Positions 56,166 to 64,000 of a stretch of DNA of 64,000 bases are shown here, piece after piece. The number at the start of each line of letters is the position of its first letter. The first letter of the stretch is position 1. The position numbers were made by a program, and so were the translations under genes. Source of the stretch: Nicotiana tabacum. Lineage: Eukaryota; Streptophyta; Magnoliopsida; Solanales; Solanaceae. The notes beneath the pieces were generated by a model, which did not search any database, was not told where the DNA came from, and saw only the letters and a list, made by a program, of their open reading frames with translations. The DNA is taken from NCBI RefSeq assembly GCF_000715075.1, contig NC_134087.1:108725161-108789160 (forward strand). Direction: 5' to 3'.

Positions 56166-57424
56166 GAATGAAGAAAATGCTACTGTAATACATTTGTTTC
56201 ATTCGACACTCGACCAAGATAAAAATGAAGTAAATTTTAATAATTTAACTTAGGATTGGAGAAACGAGTTTGTTAATTTTCTGCTGTACGGAATTCTACC
56301 TGAAGACAAGAAAAAGGCTCAGTCCTTAGACGAAAAGATGTATGTTACTGTTTGGTTTGTGGAAACCTGTATCGAAAAATGTTCGGTTAACCTTTAGCAA
56401 GATGTCTCGAACTTTCTTAAACAAAATATGTGATGAGAGAAGTACATGAGTAACACTGTGGAAATCATGCATAAGGAAGGTCCTTGGTAGAAATTCTAAT
56501 TAGAGCAAGATAATATTGGCTAAAAATGGAAGAAGATGCAAAAAGGTTTGTGGCCAAGTGTGATAAATGCCCATAATATGGCAAAAACATGCACCGCCCA
56601 GCAGAGCTATTACATCCAGTTGTTTCACCGTGGACTTTTATGAAGTGGGGGATGGATATCGTGGGTCCACTACCACAAGCTAAAAGAAAGGTACTATTTT
56701 TATTAGTTCTAAAAGATTATTTTACTAAATGGGTAGAAGCAGGAGCCTTTAAACAGGTGCGGGAGAAAAAAGTCAAGGACTTTATCTAGCAAAACATCAT
56801 ATGCCGGTTCGGAGTTCCAAAAGAAATCGTATGTGACAATGGCCCACAATTTATATGCGTAAAAATCACAGAATTTTTTCCGAGTTGGCAAATTAAAAGC
56901 ATAAGTTCAACACCTTATCACCTTGTGTTAATGGACAAGACGAACTGACAAACAAAGTTATTATTAATAACTTGAAGAAAAGATTAGAGGAATCAAAAGG
57001 TAAGTGACCTAAAGTGTTACTAGGAGTCTTATGGGCTTATCGAACGACAACAAAAACAGGTGAACCAAGTACAAGATATACACATGCAACTGAGGAATCA
57101 AACAAAGAAGAGATGCGAATAAATCTAGATCTGGTTGAAGAAAGAAGAGAAGCAGCCCTAATAAGAATGGCAGCTCAGAAACAAATTATTGAGCGGTACT
57201 ACAAGCAGAAAGCTCATTAGGTACTTTAAGATTGGGGACTTCATCCTCAAAAAGGATTTTTAATCAACAAAAGTAGCCAATGTAGGAAAGTTGAGTCCAA
57301 ATTGAGAAGGACCCTATAGAATTAGAAGCATTGCCGGAAAGGGTACATACGAATTAGAAACAATGGAAGGCAAATTACTCCCATCAAATTGGAATGATGT
57401 TCATTTAAAGAAGTATTACTTCTA
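56166..57424 (+). pseudogene. Tat-1 integrase (decayed)
   Basis: The zinc region ends KCDKCP near 56556. The core has MKWGMDIVGPLPQAKR (first Asp, 56640-56690), FTKWVEAGAF, FGVPKEIVCDNGPQF (second Asp, 56810-56850) and, shifted, NGQDELTNKV (near 56935) at the position of the catalytic Glu. The C-terminal part shows LGVLWAYRTTTKTGE (57020) and ends LPSNWNDVHLKKYYF with TAG at about 57424. Stops and shifts are common. Confidence 0.8.
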
Positions 57425-58418
57425 GGCAAAAGAGGTACCCACGGCCAGGTATCGTTCACATAAGATTTAATTTTGTTCTTTTTTAATTGTACTAACTATT
57501 TTAGATGATAGACAAAAAGCTAACCCTTGACAAATGATGATATTTGACCCAAATACACGAGGAATACTGAATTATTCCCAGTCTAGGTTACAACCCTTCT
57601 GATGGAGAAAAGGGTTAAGCAATCTTCATCTAAATGTATACATCCGAGTCCCGCATGTATTTTCCTTTCCAGGGAATGGACCAAAGGAAGAAACAATCTA
57701 GTGCATGAGATTTCATACTTCAAAGCTCTAACACTGGGGGGACTATATATGTATGAAGAGGAAAACAAGACAAAAAGTCCAAATTCAAGCCTGAATCAGC
57801 CTAAGATCAAAAAATCAAGCCTTCGAAAATCTTTGAAGAAACTCGGAAAAAAAGTTACAAGATAGATACAAGACATACTCCAAGTTATTATGAGTTTTTA
57901 GATTAAGGTTAATAATTAGTTATGGGATAATAGACCTGGAATTTTGAAACCTATTACAAATAAAGCAGTTGTAAAAGAGTTGTAAATGTTGTATTGCATG
58001 GATAAAGAATGATGTACAAAATTTGAAAGTTCAAAGCATAAAACTTCCTCAAATTATTTCTTTTATATACTTCTTTTATATATTTACACCAATATGAAGA
58101 TGAGACGCCATCTTCATCAGTGTCGTTTATAATAGGGCTCTCTTTTATTAAAATTTCGTGTCTATCAGAATCACGGAATATTAAAGCATTTTTATGCAAA
58201 ATTAAATGTCAAAGAGTGAACAAAAACTCAAACATCAAAATAGGCGGAAAGGAAAGCCGAGATTTAAATATTAAACGTTGCAAAAAACAAGACATATGTT
58301 TGTCATCAAACCCCAAAACAAAATAGGGGTAAACCAACCGCTATTCCAAAAGGAAAAGAAAAAAAAAACAAAACTTCCCATCAACAAGTTCTAAGCAAAA
58401 CCATAAAATAAAAACTAG
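57425..58418. other. Tat-1 spacer between integrase and antisense gene
   Basis: No convincing coding. An 87-codon plus-strand frame (57602-57865) is Lys/Ser-rich and probably chance. The region sits between convergent genes and may hold their 3' ends. Confidence 0.5.
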
Positions 58419-61073
58419 GAGGCATCATCCACCGAAACATCAACAATGGGAGCATCATTAGTGAAGGTAGAGGGATCAGCTTGAGAAGAAGAGGCTTGAA
58501 TAGTAGCTTTACCAAGAGCAAGTTCATCACCTTCGGGAATTTCATCTTCAGGTGAAGGGAAACTTTGACTTTGCTGGGATTTTTCGATTGCCTCGCTTTA
58601 GCAATCTTAGTGTTAAGGTCAAAACCCCATGGTTTCCTTCCATTAAATTCTCTAGGCGAGTATTCAGAAAAGCTCTACTCACTTCAAGTGACATCTTATC
58701 CTCAAGAGCCTCATAGTCTCTCTCCCACTGATCAATTTTGTTATCAACTCCTCCTTCTCTGTTTTAGAAGCATCAAAAGCTGTCTTCAAATGAGTAAGGG
58801 AACTTTCCAAGAACTTAACCTTATCAGTAGAGGCAATGAGGTCTTCTTGAGTTTAAGTGTTTGAACCAATTCTCCTGAATAAGCCTCTTTCTGGTTAAGG
58901 AGTTCCCTCAGACTCCTTATCTCCTCAGTTGCCTTTGAAAGTTGCTCAACAAATGAGGATACAAGGATACCCTTATCCTTACCAACTTGGCTTGAAGAAG
59001 CTTTTTCAATTGCTAATTCACCGGCAATCACATTCATTTGTTTCTCTAAGGCATCCTTCTCCTCTGCCAACACTTCCTTCCCCAATTGAAGACCTTCAAA
59101 TTGCTCTTTCCAATTGCCAGCTTCGGTACGATAATCAGCAATTTGTTGGTCAGCATGAATGATTCTTTTGATGAGTTCCGTGCCTATCAAGTTGATCTAT
59201 AAAGGAAGAAAAGAGGTTATTAATAGAATGAAAAAGGAATAAGGAAGAAGTAAAAATTAAACTCGAACCTTCAGGGACGAATGAACAATATCATTCATCC
59301 AAGTAAATGAACTGTGACTCTCCAACTTTGCCTTCTCCATGGGACCTAGTAAAGGCTTCAACCATACGTCCGCTTGGCCCAACTTCTTCAATAAGTTCCC
59401 ACCTTCAGGAACCTCAACAACAATTTTCTTCATCGCCTTCTTGCTACCGCAGGGATAAACTTCCATTTGAAAAGTGGCAGCAGTTGAAATAGCAGATAAA
59501 GTGAAAGCAGTCATGGGGAGAGTATCAACAACAACTTCTGGTAAGGGAACTTTAGGATAATCGGGGACTGACGGTGTAAAAGAGGTAAGGGGAAACTCCT
59601 CAGAAGCGGGTTCAAAGGCTCCTTCACTTTCGAAGCCATGGACAAACAGTTGTTCAGCAGAAGCAGGGGGGATCATTCACTTCTTCATCAGAAATCAGTA
59701 ATGCAGCGTTTTCTGGTTCATCTAAAGGCTTTGGAGGAACCGAGCTTGATGGATGGGTAGTTTCATCATCGGTAATAATGCTCCTCCTAAATCGAGGTCT
59801 ACGAACTAAACAACCCTCTTCTGGTTCTTCTTCTCCCTCAGAGCCACGGGCTCCATCAACCTTCCTCTTTGAAGAAGAGCTCAGAATTCTTTCTTGAGCA
59901 AGACTCACTGTAAATCTTGCAGATGAAACAAAAGCAGGACTGACACCACAAATAGGAAATCCTAACAAAAGAAAAGAGTCATGGTAAGAAACTCTTAAAT
60001 TAGCAAAAGAGAAAAAGAAAAAGACTAAGCGGTAAAAAGTATCGTGTGTCTTAACTTTCCACCTGAATCTCTGCCAGAGATACTTCCAAGATCTTCTCTC
60101 CATAGAGGCAACAGATAACAACTTTCCTACCCAAGCACGGAAGTTGAGGATCTCCTAAAAAACTTCCATAGTTGCTGAAAAAGTAGGCACGAGTATATAT
60201 GAGAGTAATTTTTTAGAAAGGAAAAAGATAAGGTGCAAATACTTACGTACAAAATTCCACTTTTCTGGAAAAGGCATGTTTTCTTCACCAACCAAATCAC
60301 TAGTGGGAGCAACAATGAAGCAAGCATACCAGCCTCGATCTCTATCATCCTCAGGGCTAACTAATACTCTCTTACTTTTGGACACAAAGGAAAAAATTCC
60401 ATCACGAAATAGTTTGGGGAAGTAAAGATGAATTAGATGACGGAAAGTAAAAGGCATAGAAGACGAGTTTGACAAATAACAGAGGCATGCAACAGCTCTC
60501 CAAATAATAGGACCAATCTATCCTAAGCACACATTGAAATAATGTCAGAATTCGATGATCACTGGATCAATAGGAGGTTGGAAGCCTAGGGTAAAAGGAT
60601 ATGTATAGACAAAGGAATAACCACCTTGGTATGAAGTTATTCTCTTGTTGGAACTAGGAACTAAAATTGGGAAGTTAGGTTTCCAATAAATTCCCTTCGA
60701 ACGAGAGCAAGGAGACCAGTTGTAATCAAAGTTGGGTAACGATCAACACGATCAAGGAAAGCAGCCATGAAAAAAACTTGACTCTTCATGGACTCACTAT
60801 CAGTCACAAAGGATAGTTTTGAGGAATAATTTCATCAACGGTGGGTTCACGTAAAGTTTCAGTTGAATCTTTATCTTTAGAAGAAGATCTTGGGGTTACA
60901 GAAGCCCTAGGTATAGAAGAAGACGGATCGACTGCACTGCTTTGAGAGGGGGAACCACGGTTATAAATAGAACTGAGGCTACGCAGCCTGCCGCCTCTTC
61001 TACTTTTAATAGGTGCATTGGAGGAAACAAATTCGTCGACAATAATAACTTTGCGAGGATCAGGAGAAGACAT
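58419..61073 (-). pseudogene. Tat-1 antisense gene (Transposase_28-like, spliced, decayed)
   Basis: The minus strand carries a gene that starts MSSPDPRKVIIVDEF at 61073. After a shift near 60805 it reads into FVYTYPFTLGFQPP, CLGQIGPIIW-like and MPFTFRHLIHLYFPKLF (60470-60410), then DRGWYACFIVAP and FPEKWNFV. Likely introns: 60246-60176 (GTAAGT...TTTCAG, 71 bp) and 59268-59197 (GTTCGA...TTATAG, 72 bp). Between them are WVGKLLSVASMERRSWKYLW, a charged segment with KRKVDGARGSEGEEEPEEG, and VEVPEGGNLLKKLGQADVW. The last exon has a strong coiled coil (KEVLAEEKDALEKQM, SLRELLNQKEAYSGELV) and ends near VDVSVDDAS at 58419. From memory this matches the plant gypsy-type Transposase_28 family of Tat antisense frames, function unknown. 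Shifts and stops disable this copy. Confidence 0.7.
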
Positions 61074-61450
61074 GATTACCTAAAGAAGAACAAGGGAAAA
61101 CGTAGAAAGGAGTAAAATAAGAAGACGAATGAGGAAAGACTTTAGAAAAGCAAAGAAGGGAGAGGTATTTATAAGAAGACACGACTATTGAGGCTACTAT
61201 GAAGCACAATAATGGAACCGTCACTTCGTGACTAACGCGGTTGCAGAAAAGCCCTAAAAAGCGTTGAAGAACTGAAGAAGCAATTAGCAAAAGCCATGTG
61301 GCATGGTCATTTAATGGAGGAGATATGTGTCGTATCAATTCAGAAAGGAGTATGATTTGATTTGAAAAGCGGTGATAGGGAAATTCCCTCCATAAAAAAT
61401 TTTCCACTTCTCTGAATATTCAATAGAGAATAATCAAGAAAGTGGAGGAC
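61074..61450. other. Tat-1 region upstream of the antisense gene, and purine tract
   Basis: On the minus strand this would hold the antisense promoter and leader. On the plus strand it ends with the purine tract AAGAAAGTGGAGGAC (61436-61450) that primes the second strand. Frames here (for example 61407-61060 minus) show no motif. Confidence 0.55.
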
Positions 61451-62049
61451 TATCTGGTAAAAAAACGTTACACGTGGAATATTGGAAAGCTGGCATGGCA
61501 TGGCACGTGGGACAATGATTCAGTGACATGTGACTTTCTTAATTAGGAAAAAGAAGGCACGGGAAGAAATACCAACGAGACGATACCAGGCCTAAATAGT
61601 TGGCAAGAAATAAATGAGGACAACGTGAATACATAGTAAAAAGAATGAAATATACATGAACCTGAGCAAAATAAGGAAAGGGAATCAGAACGGATGCGAG
61701 GTATTTATAGCAATAAATATATCGGTTATAGATTTTCGAGAATATGGGCAATCAATAGCATTAATGCCTATAATTAACCCAAATTATGTGGGAGAAACCG
61801 TTACTATTGTATATTCCTATATAACGACACAAAATTCTACTTGTGACGACATATCGAAATATTGAAATACACTCTTTACTTTTATGCTTTCTCGAAATTC
61901 TCTACTTTGTGTTTGCAATATATTATTCCCTTAGTTATTCTTATTATTTTCTTTTGATATCGCTGGAAAGTGAAGTAAAACTTAGTTATTAGTAACCCAT
62001 TTTCTTCTATAATTCGGCTTTGATCAAAAGATATATTTTTGGTTAAACA
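61451..62049 (+). repeat. Tat-1 3' LTR
   Basis: 599 bp, starting TATCTGGTAAAAAAACG and ending TTTTTGGTTAAACA. It lacks the 840-bp insertion of the 5' LTR. Confidence 0.82.
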
Positions 62050-62054
62050 GCACA

Positions 62055-62371
62055 TATACTAAAATTATACTAAGACTAGTCATATATATATATGGCTGCA
62101 GCTTAATATTCCTTTCGGCACTTTCAAATGTACGTCATGCCAAACTGTAGTACAAATGGATAAAATTTGTTCCTCCTCTCTCAACCTAGCTCGTTTCTAG
62201 TTTGACTTTCTATGTCTAATAGAGTCAATAAATAACAAGCTTCGATCAGAAGGAAAAAAGAAAATTACATGCTGGGTAGATAAACTACACTTGAGATAGA
62301 TATGCTTAAAATCTACTGAATATTTTATCCCATCAATGAGTAGCACAACTCAAAATTTGGAGTTCTATTTA
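62055..62371. other. AT-rich non-coding flank
   Basis: It contains a short TA run (62091-62103). Nothing else recognised. Confidence 0.5.
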
Positions 62372-63290
62372 TGTTGGCCCAAGTAAAGGTGAAGTTTTGA
62401 AGACTGACAAAAGAACTCAGATATGAACCAGGTCCATCTTGTGAAGCATAGTCATGATCAACCGAACCATGTGAGATGCACGTGAAGGGGATAAATCTAA
62501 CTTATCAGAAGTAATATTTCGTGATCTGATCGAAAATGTTGCATATTAGATAAGGAGAGAAAGACTCCTTACATGAAGAGAACACAATTTAGGAAGAGGA
62601 TAGTGTTAGAGTATGAGATCAACTAGAACTCGTTTACCATAGAAGAGTAGCATCTGTATCCCAATCTATCTCTAATTACTAACCCATTAAATATTAGTGT
62701 TGTTCTCTTTTATAGATAATACACATAAGCAGAAGTTAAATGTAAATTGAGAGCAAAAGAGCAAGGCAATTTTGCAAGCAATTTATATGTGATTCAAGCG
62801 TGCAATCCTGAAGCTACTTGAACAAGATAGAAGAACCAGTTCCAAGTGTCTATCTTTTATTCTAATTCAATTGTAGTAGGTGATTTTACATTGTATCTTT
62901 CAGATTTTATAGAATCATTTGTATTAGGCTCCTAGAGTATTCAAGTTAGAGTTAACTTGAAGCTGTCGCAACAGTTGAGGCTGTGTGCCACAATAGGATT
63001 AGAGTTAATCATAGGTTTACAAAGGAGTTTTTGTAAATGTAGTTTTTGGCTCAGTGATTTTAGTGGAAGTTTGGGAAAATCCTACTGAGTAGTAGGTCAT
63101 GGTTTTTTAACCTTTTGGTCCAGGTGTTTTCTATGTAAAAATCTTTGTGTTCTTTATTTTCTTTACTTATTATTCCGTAAACAGTAGTAGTTGGAACACA
63201 TAGAAGAACCAGGTCCTTCTATAATCTAGTTAAGCAAAAATTGGGTACCACACAAATCACCCCCCTCTTGTGTGGTATTAAAGTATAAAA
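62372..63290 (+). repeat. Copia-1 5' LTR (boundaries approximate)
   Basis: The start is taken at TGTTGGCCCAAG, the end just before ATCAATTGG. Supporting points are the primer site at 63298 and the line ACAAATCACCCCCCTCTTGTGTGG close to the LTR end, as in many Solanaceae copia LTRs (memory). No 3' LTR is in the window to confirm the edges. Confidence 0.5.
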
Positions 63291-63297
63291 TATCAAT

Positions 63298-63309
63298 TGG
63301 TATCAGAGC
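63298..63309 (+). other. Copia-1 primer-binding site
   Basis: TGGTATCAGAGC, the initiator-methionine tRNA complement, 43 nt upstream of the gag ATG. Confidence 0.85.
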
Positions 63310-63351
63310 GGGTTATCCTTGAAGATGTTAACACCTTAGGAAAAGATCAAG

Positions 63352-64000
63352 ATGAGTGCAGCACCTGGAAACTAGGAAGAGCAATCCACTGCTAGGCCCC
63401 CACTCTTTAATGGTCAGTACTATTCTTGGTGGAAGAACAAGATGAGAGATCACATCATAGGAGAAGACTATAAACTCTGGGACATAGTCACTGATGGTCT
63501 CCTAGCTACTACAAAGAAGAATGCCGAAGGAGTGGACGTGCCAAAGACAAGAGCTGATTGCACTGCTGAAGATTTGAAGAAATGAGAAAAGAATGCCAAG
63601 GCCAAGAAATGGCTTGTGTGTGGACTGGGTCCAGACGAGTACAACAGGATTCAAAGTTATACCACTGTAAGGAGATATGGGACACTTTACAAGTGGCTCA
63701 TGAAGGAACTCCTCAGGTAAAGAGTTCAAGAGGAACACTGCTATATTCTCAATATGAGAATTTCACTATGAAGGAAGGAGAAACTGTTCAGGAGATGTAC
63801 ACAAGGTTCACAACACTAAAAATGAACTTAAATCTAATGGGAGAATTATCCTTGAAGAAGACAAGGTTGAGAAAATCTTGACAAGGGTCTTACCAGTAAC
63901 TTGGGAAAGCAAAATCACTGCTATTCAGGAATCAAAGAACATTGCTACTCTCAAGTTGGATGAAGTGATTGGAAATCTCACTACCTATGAACTGAGAAGG
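63352..64000 (+). pseudogene. Copia-1 gag (decayed, runs off the window)
   Basis: It starts MSAAPGN, then a TAG and EEQSTARPPLFNGQYYSWWKNKM (63380-63440), DYKLWDIVTDGLL, KTRADCTAEDLKK followed by a TGA, and AKKWLVCGLGPDEYNRIQS. The frame shifts near 63655 and continues KEIWDTLQVAHEGTPQVK, YENFTMKEGETVQEMYTRFTTL (63750-63815) and, in another frame, EEDKVEKILTRVLPVTWESK at the edge. This is the UBN2-type gag of Ty1/copia elements. Protease and pol lie beyond 64000. Confidence 0.8.

Larger units (their letters stand above)
50502..62049 (+). mobile_element. Tat-1: full-length, decayed Tat-lineage Ty3/gypsy element with an antisense gene
   Basis: LTRs of about 0.6 kb (the 5' copy enlarged by an insertion) are flanked by GCGCA (50497-50501) and GCACA (62050-62054). 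The interior has gag, protease, RT, RNase H, a second archaeal-type RNase H, then integrase. A 3.9-kb tail between integrase and 3' LTR holds genes on the opposite strand. The second RNase H and the antisense region are hallmarks of the Tat lineage (Grande, Retand, RIRE2 and relatives). All frames carry stops. Confidence 0.87.

Noticed and set aside
57602..57865. 87-codon Lys/Ser-rich plus-strand frame after Tat-1 integrase as a gene
   Set aside because: No motif, lies in the convergent spacer, likely chance.

Overview
The window is plant nuclear DNA made almost entirely of nested LTR retrotransposons. I see no intact host gene, tRNA, rRNA or CRISPR array. The mix (Tekay/Del-type chromoviruses with LTRs of 1.8-3.1 kb, a Tat-lineage element with an antisense gene, a Tat/Ogre-like solo LTR, a MITE with TTTGGCCAAGCTT ends, a copia gag) suggests a large Solanaceae genome such as Nicotiana or a relative. 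That placement is inference from remembered sequence style, not from a search.

Layout. Chromo-1 (minus strand) has its 3' LTR at 445-2752 and its integrase/chromodomain at 3105-4231. At a CTGAC target it is split by Chromo-2 (plus strand, 4232-35117) and resumes at 35118-35603. Chromo-2 carries four further insertions. LARD-1 (minus, 8136-17408, TSD ATGAG) is a non-coding relative that lies in its pol gene. A Tat/Ogre-like solo LTR (19563-22750) carries a 366-bp MITE and sits beside a host deletion. GPI-1 (minus, 24704-29358, TSD GTAC) lies in its 3' LTR. A rearranged block (29453-34570) in the same LTR holds an inverted Chromo-3 fragment and an Athila-like LTR. After 35603 come a truncated Chromo-4 (35604-38478), AT-rich DNA, Chromo-5 (39484-50294, both LTRs present, decayed pol), a complete but decayed Tat element, Tat-1 (50502-62049, TSD GCGCA/GCACA), and the 5' end of a copia element that runs off the window.

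Most interesting. GPI-1 is young: its LTRs differ by two substitutions and one indel. It holds one uninterrupted reading frame for Gag, protease and integrase. Reverse transcriptase and RNase H are missing, and all three integrase catalytic acids are replaced (D to R, D to R, E to D) while the DD35E spacing is kept. It must therefore have moved in trans, yet its long frame has stayed open. Second, five elements, including the non-coding LARD-1 and GPI-1, share a hairpin with an AGGA/GGGA loop 15-21 nt upstream of the 3' LTR. The stem sequences differ but remain paired, which suggests a conserved cis-acting RNA or DNA structure. LARD-1 also shares about 110 nt of leader with Chromo-2, which marks them as a likely non-autonomous/autonomous pair.
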